Shown here: positions 50,312 through 58,311 of the stretch, piece by piece
How positions within the stretch are numbered: the first letter of the stretch is position 1
Layout of the letters: each line of letters starts with the position of its first letter
NCBI RefSeq assembly: GCF_004522215.1
Contig: NZ_SDLR01000002.1
Span: forward strand, 868,001 to 932,000
Origin: Ammoniphilus sp. YIM 78166
GTDB lineage: Bacteria > Bacillota > Bacilli > Aneurinibacillales > RAOX-1
Length of the DNA: 64,000 bases
Reading direction: 5' to 3'
Program-made: the position numbers and the translations under genes
Notes under the pieces: model-generated
Seen by the model: the letters and a program-made list of their open reading frames with translations, nothing else
Told to the model about the DNA's origin: nothing
The model's database searches: none

Positions 50312-51216
50312 TGAAAGGAAGCAGCACGAATTACAGCAACACAGGTGTAAATCTTGCGCAACAGGTGGAGACAACAATAATTAAAAAGAAAGGCTTTGCT
50401 TTTAAAAAGTTGCACGCAGTGGAGGCAGTGGTCATTAGTATAGCCTTACTCTTTTTAGTTCCTTTCTATTTTGTCATCGTAAATTCTTTCAAATCGATGA
50501 ACGAACTCTTGGTAGATACTGCAAGTTTACCAGAAATATGGAGGTTCGAAAATTATGAACGTGCTTGGACTGTGTTGAATTTAGTGAATTCTATTGCGAA
50601 CTCTCTTATTATTACCATTATAACCACGTCTGCTATTACTATCATTTCTGCAGCATGTGCTTATCGCATGGTCAGGCATCCCAGCCCTTTTAATAATATC
50701 ATGTTTGCCATATTTGTAGCAGCGATGGTAATACCGATACAAACGATCATGATTCCGCTAATAAAGGTATTAAATTGGATGGGAATCATTAATAGCATGC
50801 CGGGTTTGGTAGTTAGCTATATAGGCTTAGGAGTCGCATTCTCGACTTTTTTATTCCATGGGTTCGTTAAATCCATTCCATTGGAAATTGAAGAATCGGC
50901 TATCATGGATGGCTGTAATCCATACCGTTTATTTTGGACCATTGTCTTCCCGTTGCTAAAACCGATGACGGTTACCGTGGTTCTGCTGAATGCCTTGCAT
51001 TTCTGGAATGAATTTTTGCTTGCTCACTTAATCCTGCTCAAGCCGGAGCTGCGTACCATTCAACTAGCTATGAATTCGCTTTTCGGAGAATATACCAAAC
51101 AGTGGGACTTGGCTCTGGCAGCTCTTGTTATGGCGATAACACCAGCCATCGTATTTTTCTTTTCCCTTCAGCGATATATCCTTGAAGGGGTAACCGCCGG
51201 AGCGGTAAAAGGCTAG
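50311..51216 (+). CDS. Carbohydrate ABC transporter permease (UgpE/LacG type)
   Basis: The second permease, 301 residues. It has the family features ALLFLVPFYFVIVNSFKSMNELL and the EAA loop EESAIMDGCNPYRLFWTIVFPLLKP. The N-terminal 35 residues are hydrophilic and not conserved. It forms the membrane channel with the preceding permease, for an oligosaccharide or similar. Confidence 0.92.
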   Translation: MKGSSTNYSNTGVNLAQQVETTIIKKKGFAFKKLHAVEAVVISIALLFLVPFYFVIVNSFKSMNELLVDTASLPEIWRFENYERAWTVLNLVNSIANSLIITIITTSAITIISAACAYRMVRHPSPFNNIMFAIFVAAMVIPIQTIMIPLIKVLNWMGIINSMPGLVVSYIGLGVAFSTFLFHGFVKSIPLEIEESAIMDGCNPYRLFWTIVFPLLKPMTVTVVLLNALHFWNEFLLAHLILLKPELRTIQLAMNSLFGEYTKQWDLALAALVMAITPAIVFFFSLQRYILEGVTAGAVKG

Positions 51217-51249
51217 TAATCTATAAAAAAATTATTAAACTCAAATAAG

Positions 51250-51302
51250 TCCACCTCATTAGTCATGATCGTTGGTGTAAAGATAATTTTGAATTATATA
51301 AA
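51250..51302 (+). promoter_or_regulatory. Putative YesN operator and promoter before the sugar-binding protein gene
   Basis: CTCAAATAAG precedes TCCAC (51250-51254); GGTGTAAA begins at 51274. TATATAAA (about 51295-51302) is a candidate -10 box. The element is the best match to the one at 45012. It implies that the binding-protein gene has its own regulated promoter in addition to read-through from the permeases. Confidence 0.55.
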
Positions 51303-51339
51303 ATCAAGATACAAACGATAACTCAAGGGGGAAAGTGAC

Positions 51340-52641
51340 ATGACAAGAAAAAGTATAGTGGCATTAGTTTTAGTATTGATGTTGGCAATGGTAGGCTGTT
51401 CTCAAAGCAGTCCGCAAAGTAGTAATAGTAGCGAAACCCCTACCAGTGGGAGTTCGAACAACTCGAGTAGGGACAATGTTACACTAAAGATTTTCAACTC
51501 AAAGACAGAAATCGTTGAACAATTAAGTAAGCTGAAAAAAGATTACGAGAACGAGCATCCGGGCGTAACCCTGCAAATTGATACGGTGGATGGAACGCAT
51601 TATCAATCAAATCTCAAGGGACGCTTTGCTGGGAATGAGATGCCCGATATCTTTCTAAATCAAGGCCATCAAGAAATGGAAACTTGGATTGATCATATGG
51701 AAGACTTGTCCGATCAGCCATGGGTAAAAGACGTTGTGGATATCGCGAGAGATCCGATAACCAAAGATGGGAACTTATATGGTATGCCTATGACGATAGA
51801 AGGCTATGGGTTTATCTATAATATTGAACTATTTGAGAAGGCAGGAATAAAAGAAACTCCTAAGACACTTTCCGAACTAAAGGCTGTCATTCAACAGCTT
51901 GAGGACGCTGGGATTAAGCCGTTTGCTTCATCTTATCTGGCTTGGGCCATTCCGGGAAGATTTGGCGTTAATATTCCTTTCGCGATGCAGCCGGATCCCG
52001 TTCAGTTTATAAACGGGTTAAATCAAGGAAATGCTCAGATACCAGGCAATAAGCTGTTTGAAGAATGGATGAATTTGGTTGATCTAGAATTGCAGCACTC
52101 CGGTACAAACCCCATGACAACGGACTACAATACACAAGTTACGGTCTTCGCTAATGGCGGAGCTGCCATGATTCATAATGGCAGTTGGATTCAACCGACG
52201 CTTACTAAACTGAACAGTAATATGAAGGTCGGAATTTTGCCGATGCCCATCAATAATGATCCCCAGTTAAATGATAAGATTTTTGTCGGTGTGCCGTACT
52301 TCTGGGTTGTTAATAAAAATTCTAACGTAAAACAGGAAGCCAAGGAATTCTTGAACTGGCTTGTTACCTCGGAGACAGGAAAGCGATACGTCACGGAAGA
52401 GCTAAAGTTTGTTCCGGCTTTTAAAAATGTTGAAGGTAATCCAGAGGCCATTGGCGATTTAGGAACTGCTGTGCAAACCTATGCGAACGAAGGTAAGACC
52501 TATGGTTGGCATTGGCCTCAGTATCCAATCGGAACCCCGCAAGAATTTGGGGCAATCATGCAAAAATACAGCGCTGGGGGATTGAAGCGAGAACAGTTAT
52601 TGAATGAATTGAATGAAGGCTGGCGTAAATATAAACAATAA
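51340..52641 (+). CDS. Carbohydrate ABC transporter substrate-binding lipoprotein (family 1)
   Basis: A 433-residue family 1 binding protein. The signal ends in the lipobox VGC, followed by a Ser/Asn-rich linker (residues about 22-45). Then come LKIFNSKTEIVEQLSKLKKDYE, MPDIFLNQGHQEM, GFIYNIELFEKAGI and NGGAAMIHNGSWI, all usual in MalE/UgpB-like proteins. It delivers sugar to the permeases encoded just upstream. ATG 51340 follows AAGGGGGAAAG. Confidence 0.92.
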   Translation: MTRKSIVALVLVLMLAMVGCSQSSPQSSNSSETPTSGSSNNSSRDNVTLKIFNSKTEIVEQLSKLKKDYENEHPGVTLQIDTVDGTHYQSNLKGRFAGNEMPDIFLNQGHQEMETWIDHMEDLSDQPWVKDVVDIARDPITKDGNLYGMPMTIEGYGFIYNIELFEKAGIKETPKTLSELKAVIQQLEDAGIKPFASSYLAWAIPGRFGVNIPFAMQPDPVQFINGLNQGNAQIPGNKLFEEWMNLVDLELQHSGTNPMTTDYNTQVTVFANGGAAMIHNGSWIQPTLTKLNSNMKVGILPMPINNDPQLNDKIFVGVPYFWVVNKNSNVKQEAKEFLNWLVTSETGKRYVTEELKFVPAFKNVEGNPEAIGDLGTAVQTYANEGKTYGWHWPQYPIGTPQEFGAIMQKYSAGGLKREQLLNELNEGWRKYKQ

Positions 52642-52749
52642 TTTGTCACTAACAAAAATAGGCGGAGGTGATCAAGGTTGGACCTTCAGAGGGTGTTTGT
52701 GAAGATCAACCTTGAAACCGTAGCCTTAACAATATTGGAGGACATTCAT

Positions 52750-53853
52750 ATGAGGAAGTTGAAAGTAGGCGTGATTGGATGTGGAAATATCAGCTCTATC
52801 TATTTTCAAGCCGGGCAAAAATTTGAGATTTTTGATATCGTGGCTTGTGCGGACCTGGATCTGGAGCGAGCAAAAGCGTGCGCAGAACAGTTTAATATTC
52901 CTAAAGCGTACACAACAGAAGAACTCTTAGGGGATGAAGAAATACAACTTGTAATCAATTTGACGATTCCGAACTCGCATGCGGACATCCATTTACGTGC
53001 TCTAGAGGCTGGAAAGCATACCTATGGGGAGAAACCGCTGGCCGTGGAGCTTGAAGACGGGCGTCGAATCCTCTCGTTAGCGAAAGAGAAAGGACTCTTG
53101 GTCGGATCCGCTCCGGATACTTTCTTAGGCGGCGGGATTCAAACCTGCCGAAAGCTGATCGATGACGGATGGATTGGCGAGCCCATTGCAGCGACCGCTT
53201 TTATGATGTATCACGGCCCAGAAAAATTTCATCCGAATCCTGATTTCTTGTATCAAAGAGGGGCCGGACCAATGTTTGATATGGGCCCCTATTATCTCAC
53301 CGCCTTGGTGAACTTAATGGGTCCCGTACGTCGCGTCACGGGTGCAGCTCGAATGACGTTTGAAGAGCGGATGGTACGCACGGAGCATCAATACGGCAGG
53401 AAGTTTCCGGTTGAAACCCCGACTCACATCACAGGGATATTAGAATTTGAGAATGGGGCCATCGGCACGATGATCACCAGCTTTGATGTTTGGGGTACAT
53501 GCGTTCCGCATATTGAAATTCATGGAACAACGGGATCCTTAATTGTACCCGATCCGAATCATTTCGGCGGTTCGGTCTATATCAAGAGACAGGAATTTAC
53601 CGATTTCGTTGAAGTTCCTTTAACACACGGATTTACGGAAAACAGTCGAGGGCTTGGCGTCATGGATATGGCTCATGCGATCCTTCATGGGGGAGCGCAT
53701 CGAGCAAACGGAGAATTAGCCTATCATGTGCTGGAAATCATGCACGGATTCCATATAGCCTCTGATGAGGGTAGGCATTACGTGGTAGAGAGCTCCTGCC
53801 ATAAGCCAGAGCCTTTGCCAATGAATATTCCCAAAAATGGATTATCTGGGTGA
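52750..53853 (+). CDS. Gfo/Idh/MocA-family oxidoreductase
   Basis: A 367-residue NAD(P)-dependent sugar oxidoreductase. The nucleotide-binding motif is GVIGCGNISSIYF near residues 7-19, the family's EKPLAVE motif is near residue 97, and MFDMGPYYL is in the catalytic domain. It likely oxidises or epimerises a sugar or cyclitol taken up by the ABC system. ATG 52750 follows TTGGAGGACATTC; the upstream in-frame start at 52678 is less likely. Its 3' end overlaps a decayed second Gfo/Idh gene. Confidence 0.9.
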   Translation: MRKLKVGVIGCGNISSIYFQAGQKFEIFDIVACADLDLERAKACAEQFNIPKAYTTEELLGDEEIQLVINLTIPNSHADIHLRALEAGKHTYGEKPLAVELEDGRRILSLAKEKGLLVGSAPDTFLGGGIQTCRKLIDDGWIGEPIAATAFMMYHGPEKFHPNPDFLYQRGAGPMFDMGPYYLTALVNLMGPVRRVTGAARMTFEERMVRTEHQYGRKFPVETPTHITGILEFENGAIGTMITSFDVWGTCVPHIEIHGTTGSLIVPDPNHFGGSVYIKRQEFTDFVEVPLTHGFTENSRGLGVMDMAHAILHGGAHRANGELAYHVLEIMHGFHIASDEGRHYVVESSCHKPEPLPMNIPKNGLSG

Positions 53854-54081
53854 ACTCGGTCCAACGTATATAGAAGCCATCCGCCGACTAGGATTTGTTG
53901 AAATTATTGGATTAGCCAAGAGGCGACTGAGAAACAAGCTGTACAGCTCGGCATCCCCATAGCGTATGGCGATTATCGGGACATGCTGCGAGATAGGGAA
54001 ATCAGGTCGTACACAACTGTACGCCGAATCATGTCCATTTTGATATAAATAAGGAGATTATTTTATCGGGTAAAAATTAAA
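53837..54081 (+). pseudogene. Remnant of a second Gfo/Idh/MocA oxidoreductase
   Basis: Three pieces in different frames give the N-terminal third of a Gfo/Idh protein. From ATG 53837 comes LGELGPTYIEAIRRLGFVEI. From 53920 in the next frame comes EATEKQAVQLGIPIAYGDYR. After about 54000 a third frame gives VVHNCTPNHVHFDINKEIIL (near 54007-54066). The last is the conserved TPNxxH segment. Two frameshifts and loss of the remaining 250 or so residues show that it is dead. Confidence 0.8.
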
Positions 54082-54098
54082 TGAGAGGAGAGGTTCAT

Positions 54099-54971
54099 AT
54101 GAGTTTATCCATCGGTTTACAAGTGTTCTCTATTAGAAAGGAATTAGCAAAAGATTTTTGGGGGACACTCGAAAAAGTTGCTGAGATTGGTTACAAGAAT
54201 ATCGAATTTGCCAATCATTCCGCTGGTACTGACTTTGGCGTAGGATTCAATATTGATGCGGATACCTTGAAGCAAGGGATGGAGAGGCTAGGCCTGAAAA
54301 CCATATCCGCGCATATCCATCCTATGAGTGTAGACATCATGGATCAAGTGATTGACTATCATCAGGCTATAGGCAATAACTCGCTAGTATGCGGCATCGG
54401 TTTTTGGAAAAATAAAGCGGAGGTTCTAGCTTTCAGTAAGGAGCTTAATATCATTGGGGAAAAATGCCGCAAGAGAGGAATGGACTTCTATTATCACAAT
54501 CATTTTATGGAATTCCAAAAATTCGAAGGACAAACCGTCATGGACATCATCCTGGAAAATACGGAGAAAGAATTTGTTAAGATTGAGCTAGATACCTATT
54601 GGGCAATCCGGGGGGGAATCGATCCAATCCCATACTTGAGAAAGTTAGGCGATCGATGCGACCTTATCCATCAAAAAGATTTAACCCTAGAGGCTAAACC
54701 TGCCAACATATTCGAAACCATTGGGGAGGAATGTGAAATCAACAGCGAGAAATTTCGCGAATTTTCCAAGGTGGAATATTTTACAGAAGTCGGAGAAGGA
54801 ACAATCGACATTCGATCGATTATTAAGGAAGCAAGGGATATTGGGGCTGCAAGATATATCATTCTAGAGCAAGACCATTCGAATCGAAATGAACTCGAGA
54901 GTATTGCTATAAGCTATCGAAACTTAGAAAGGCTCCTGATTGAAAATGAAATCCTGAAGAATCCTCGGTAG
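54099..54971 (+). CDS. Sugar phosphate isomerase/epimerase-like TIM-barrel protein
   Basis: This 290-residue protein belongs to the xylose-isomerase-like TIM-barrel (AP endonuclease 2) family. It shows LSIGLQVFSIRKELAKDFWGTLEKVAEIGYKNIE, DFYYHNHFMEF, KIELDTYWAIRGG and YFTEVGEGTIDI, which hold the usual metal-binding Glu, Asp and His residues. The end, YIILEQDHS, is typical. ATG 54099 follows GAGAGGAGAGG. It probably isomerises a keto-sugar made by the Gfo/Idh enzyme. Confidence 0.88.
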   Translation: MSLSIGLQVFSIRKELAKDFWGTLEKVAEIGYKNIEFANHSAGTDFGVGFNIDADTLKQGMERLGLKTISAHIHPMSVDIMDQVIDYHQAIGNNSLVCGIGFWKNKAEVLAFSKELNIIGEKCRKRGMDFYYHNHFMEFQKFEGQTVMDIILENTEKEFVKIELDTYWAIRGGIDPIPYLRKLGDRCDLIHQKDLTLEAKPANIFETIGEECEINSEKFREFSKVEYFTEVGEGTIDIRSIIKEARDIGAARYIILEQDHSNRNELESIAISYRNLERLLIENEILKNPR

Positions 54972-55001
54972 GCAGGCGTTTCTGTCCTTACTGATATTTA
55001 A

Positions 55002-55115
55002 AATCGTGGATATACTGTCATTGAGGTAGAGGACAAGGCTTTCGAAGACTTCCTACAATTAATAAAGGATTCGATTCGAATGAGCAGAAATTATTTGAGT
55101 CAATATTTTGTCTAA
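55002..55115 (+). pseudogene. C-terminal fragment of a second sugar isomerase-like gene
   Basis: The frame from 55002 reads NRGYTVIEVEDKAFEDFLQL and continues to IRMSRNYLSQ before TAA at 55113-55115. This resembles the last strand and helix of TIM-barrel sugar isomerases. No upstream part, start or ribosome site is present. Bases 55116-55408 that follow show no convincing gene. Confidence 0.5.
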
Positions 55116-55408
55116 GCACTTGGAAAACTTGCTTAACGGTACGAAGGAAATTGATGGCAGGAGATGTATTGCGATGTTTCCAATCGTATGTCCCCATTAT
55201 ATATAAGCCTACAGTAAAAAATGAAAGGTTAGTGCCCTACTTTTGTGAAATTTCTGTAGAGGCTAAGGGTTGCCTTTGTAAAATAAGAAATGCCTCGGTA
55301 ATCACGGGTCAATGCCTAATAACCATCAAGGAGGCTTGTTCCTAGAAACGGCGTTTTTAAATCTCTTCCCGAATGCTATAATGATGAAAAAAAGAAGGGG
55401 AGAGCCAA

Positions 55409-56101
55409 TTGGAATTTTGGATGGCCCATGATTACATTTGGAAACTAGGTCTAGCCATGAGTTTGGGCTTACTAATTGGTGTGGACCGTCAGTTAAAGAA
55501 AAAGCCAGTGGGTATTAAGACGTGTATGATCATCAGTGTTGCAAGTTGTTTAATTACCATCGTGTCGATTGAATCGGTTCGACAATTCGGCACGCCTGAC
55601 CATCCGAATATGGATCCGATGCGGTTAGCCGCCCAAGTGGTCAGCGGAGTGGGTTTTTTGGGAGCCGGCGTGATTCTTCGCCGAAACCATGACGTGATCT
55701 CAGGATTAACGACGGCATCCATGGTATGGGCCGCATCTGGACTGGGGATTGCTGTAGGGGCTGGTTTTATTTTTCAAGCGTTCGTTGGAGTTGGATATAT
55801 CATTTTAGCGATTAATTTTTTTCCTACTTTGCTCAAGTGGATAGGACCTCGAAGTATTCGACAGCGCGATCTCATAGTGAAGCTTGTAGTCGATCCTTCG
55901 GAGGATCTTGACGCTATTTTTAAAGAGATTAAGCATAAAGGAATGCAAGTGAAGCACGTTAAAGTTCGAGACACGGGGTCTCATCAATCAGAAATTGAAA
56001 TGTTAGTCCTTGCTTCTGATGATATCTATACCACGCACATTTATCGTATGTTTAAAAGCATTCATGGCGTGATCAAAGTAGAACTAGAGAGTCGAACTTA
56101 A
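55409..56101 (+). CDS. MgtC/SapB-family membrane protein
   Basis: A 230-residue protein. The N-terminal half is an MgtC domain of four to five helices: LGLAMSLGLLIGVDRQLKKKPVGIKT, VVSGVGFLGAGVILR, and GLTTASMVWAASGLGIAVGAG. A soluble C-terminal domain of about 85 residues follows. MgtC proteins are linked to growth at low magnesium and in some bacteria inhibit the F-ATPase. The start is TTG 55409 behind AAGAAGGGGAGAG. It is a single gene with its own terminator. Confidence 0.9.
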   Translation: MEFWMAHDYIWKLGLAMSLGLLIGVDRQLKKKPVGIKTCMIISVASCLITIVSIESVRQFGTPDHPNMDPMRLAAQVVSGVGFLGAGVILRRNHDVISGLTTASMVWAASGLGIAVGAGFIFQAFVGVGYIILAINFFPTLLKWIGPRSIRQRDLIVKLVVDPSEDLDAIFKEIKHKGMQVKHVKVRDTGSHQSEIEMLVLASDDIYTTHIYRMFKSIHGVIKVELESRT

Positions 56102-56111
56102 ATAACGAGCG

Positions 56112-56145
56112 AAAAGAGGTGCCCTTTTAGCACCTCTTTTTCCCG
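56112..56145 (+). terminator. Rho-independent terminator
   Basis: AAAAGAGGTGC (56112-56122) pairs perfectly with GCACCTCTTTT (56130-56140) and is followed by T. An outer ATAACG/CGTTAT pair extends it. Confidence 0.9.
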
Positions 56146-56229
56146 TTATGGTGTAAATATCACCAGAATTTACATAGATGGTATCTACTATATAATAGAT
56201 ATTTTATTCTATTAACATTAGTGATACAC

Positions 56230-56321
56230 TATAATGTAGATAGATTAATTGAGAAACCAGAGAAGGTGTGCTACTGCCCTGCCTTACAGTGACGCCTAAG
56301 CAGGAACATCACATCCTTTCT
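56230..56321 (+). other. Structured leader upstream of mqo
   Basis: A TATAAT (56230-56235) is a likely -10 box. Downstream, AGAAGGTGTG (56261-56270) can pair with CACATCCTTTCT (56310-56321), and CCTGCCTTA (56278-56286) with TAAGCAGG (56297-56304), giving a two-tier hairpin in the 5' leader. It matches no riboswitch class I know. Confidence 0.4.
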
Positions 56322-56350
56322 GCAAAACTTAGATATAAAGGACGGTCAAA

Positions 56351-57892
56351 ATGGATAGGAGAGAAACTACAACTGACGTTATCTTAATTGGTGCGGGTAT
56401 TATGAGTGCGACTTTGGGGTCACTTCTGAAAGAACTAGTACCGGACTGGAAAATCACAGTATATGAAAAACTCGCAACAGCAGGAGAAGAGAGCTCGAAC
56501 GAATGGAATAATGCGGGAACGGGTCATGCTTCCCTTTGCGAGCTGAACTACACTACGGAAAGACCAGACGGATCAGTAGATATTAGCAAGGCTATTAAAG
56601 TGAATGAAGAATTTCAGGTCTCCAAGCAGTTTTGGTCTTATCTTGTCGACAGTAAACTAATCCGTAATCCACAAGAATTTATTGAGGCCGTGCCTCATAT
56701 GAGTTTTGTAAATGGGGAAAAGAATGTAACGTTTCTAAAGAAGCGCTTCGAAGCGATGTCGAAGAATCCTCTGTTTCAAGGGATGGAATTTTCCGATAAC
56801 CCGAAGAAATTGATGGAATGGATTCCGCTCATGATGAAAGACCGGAAATCGGACGAGCCTATCGCTGCAACAAAAATAGACTCTGGAACGGATGTTAACT
56901 TTGGTGCGCTCACCCGTATGTTGTTTGACCACCTACAGAGTAAGAATGTCGAAGTGAATTACAAGCATAGCGTTGATGATATTAAACGTACGGAAGACGG
57001 TACGTGGGAAGTAAAAGTAAGAGGCCTCGAGAGTGGTCTCATTGAACATGTTACGGCAAAGTTCGTTTTCATTGGAGCTGGGGGAGGAAGCTTGTATCTG
57101 TTGCAAAAATCCGGTATCCCTGAAGGAAAGCATATTGGAGGATTTCCGGTAAGCGGACTATTCATGGTCTGCAAAAATCCGGAAATTGTAGCACAGCATC
57201 ACGCGAAAGTATACGGAAAAGCTAAGGTGGGTGCTCCTCCGATGTCTGTTCCGCATCTTGACACCCGATTTATCGACAATCAAAAGTCCTTGCTCTTTGG
57301 ACCATTTGCCGGCTTCTCACCCAAGTTTCTAAAAACCGGTTCGATGTTTGACTTGGTAAATTCCGTGAATACGGATAATCTTGTAACGATGTTAGCGGCA
57401 GGGGCCAAGAACATGTCCTTGACTAAGTACCTGATCGAGCAAGTCATGTTATCAAAAGAACAGCGCATGGAAGAGTTACGGGAGTTTATTCCCAATGCCA
57501 AGAGCGAGGATTGGGATCTAGTGGTAGCGGGCCAACGTGTGCAAGTAATTAAAGATACGGCCGCCGGCAAAGGAACGCTTCAATTTGGAACGGAAGTGAT
57601 TAGTGCCGCTGATGGCTCGATCGCAGCACTGCTTGGGGCTTCTCCAGGTGCTTCTACTGCCGTTTCTGTTATGCTTGAGGTTATTGAAAAGTGCTTCCCG
57701 CAGCATATCAAAGAGTGGGAACCGAAAATCAAAGAAATGGTACCTTCTTATGGCGTATCACTCATGAAAAACCCAGAGCTAGTTAAAAAAATCCACGCGT
57801 CCACATCGCGGACGCTAGGTCTGAGTGAAGACTTGCCGTTACAGAAAGCAGGAAAAACCGAATCCGAAGTTAATGAGTTGCTTCCTGTTTAG
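56351..57892 (+). CDS. mqo: Malate:quinone oxidoreductase
   Basis: A 513-residue FAD enzyme that oxidises malate to oxaloacetate and passes the electrons to quinone at the membrane. It shows [21 protein letters not shown] at residues 9-29 for FAD binding. The family segments are [51 protein letters not shown] and [17 protein letters not shown]. Length is normal for Mqo. ATG 56351 follows AAAGGACGG. Monocistronic, with a terminator behind it. Confidence 0.95.
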   Translation: MDRRETTTDVILIGAGIMSATLGSLLKELVPDWKITVYEKLATAGEESSNEWNNAGTGHASLCELNYTTERPDGSVDISKAIKVNEEFQVSKQFWSYLVDSKLIRNPQEFIEAVPHMSFVNGEKNVTFLKKRFEAMSKNPLFQGMEFSDNPKKLMEWIPLMMKDRKSDEPIAATKIDSGTDVNFGALTRMLFDHLQSKNVEVNYKHSVDDIKRTEDGTWEVKVRGLESGLIEHVTAKFVFIGAGGGSLYLLQKSGIPEGKHIGGFPVSGLFMVCKNPEIVAQHHAKVYGKAKVGAPPMSVPHLDTRFIDNQKSLLFGPFAGFSPKFLKTGSMFDLVNSVNTDNLVTMLAAGAKNMSLTKYLIEQVMLSKEQRMEELREFIPNAKSEDWDLVVAGQRVQVIKDTAAGKGTLQFGTEVISAADGSIAALLGASPGASTAVSVMLEVIEKCFPQHIKEWEPKIKEMVPSYGVSLMKNPELVKKIHASTSRTLGLSEDLPLQKAGKTESEVNELLPV

Positions 57893-57921
57893 GTTTCGGA
57901 GTTTAATACAGAATAGAGTTT

Positions 57922-57950
57922 TGGAGCAGTCATCAGACTGCTCCATTTAT
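57922..57950 (+). terminator. Terminator of mqo
   Basis: TGGAGCAGTC (57922-57931) pairs perfectly with GACTGCTCCA (57936-57945) around ATCA; the T-run is interrupted (TTTATGTTTT). Confidence 0.75.
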
Positions 57951-57976
57951 GTTTTCCCATGCGATATATAAAATGT

Positions 57977-58005
57977 TTGCAAAGTCTGTCTTTTAGGAGT
58001 AAGAT
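57977..58005 (+). promoter_or_regulatory. Sigma-A-type promoter of the riboswitch-ktrB transcript
   Basis: TTGCAA (57977-57982), a 17-base spacer and TAAGAT (58000-58005) put the transcript start near 58012, just before the riboswitch. Confidence 0.65.
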
Positions 58006-58020
58006 ATCTTCCATAAGTGA

Positions 58021-58185
58021 ATCTAAATCGCTGAGTTCCGAATTGGAAGCGGGGGACCCAAATTTTGATTGGTGAGAACACGAATCAGAGGGGTGAATCT
58101 TGTGGGGAAGATTCTTACACAAGTAGGGCGACTCTCACGCCCGAATCCGACAGCTAACCTCGTAAGCGTATAAGGAGAGGTGGAT
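58021..58185 (+). ncRNA. c-di-AMP riboswitch (ydaO/yuaA type)
   Basis: The consensus parts appear in order: CGCTGAGTTCCG (58029-58040), GGGGGACCCA (58051-58060), GGGGTGAATC (58090-58099), GGGCGA (58126-58131), CCCGAATCCGACAGCTAACC (58140-58159), CGTAAGCG (58161-58168) and AAGGAGAGG (58172-58180). This class binds cyclic di-AMP and turns expression off when the nucleotide is high. It precedes a potassium transporter gene, the classic target, and a terminator follows. Confidence 0.93.
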
Positions 58186-58224
58186 AATCGTGCCGAAGCA
58201 TGGTTTTTTTAATGATGCGTAAGG

Positions 58225-58260
58225 AGCCACGAAGAGTTACTCTCTTTAGTGGCTTTTTGT
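58225..58260 (+). terminator. Riboswitch-controlled terminator
   Basis: AGCCAC (58225-58230) pairs with GTGGCT (58249-58254) with partial pairing inside (AAGAGT/ACTCTCTT), followed by TTTTTG. Likely the expression platform of the c-di-AMP riboswitch. Confidence 0.85.
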
Positions 58261-58311
58261 TAATCTCCAGGAAAGAGCAGTACATTATGTAAGTATAGAG
58301 GGTATTCCATT

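Noticed and set aside
55151..55345. A 64-codon plus-strand open frame
   Set aside because: The peptide is cysteine-rich but without any pattern, has no proper ribosome site, and lies in a decayed intergenic stretch.
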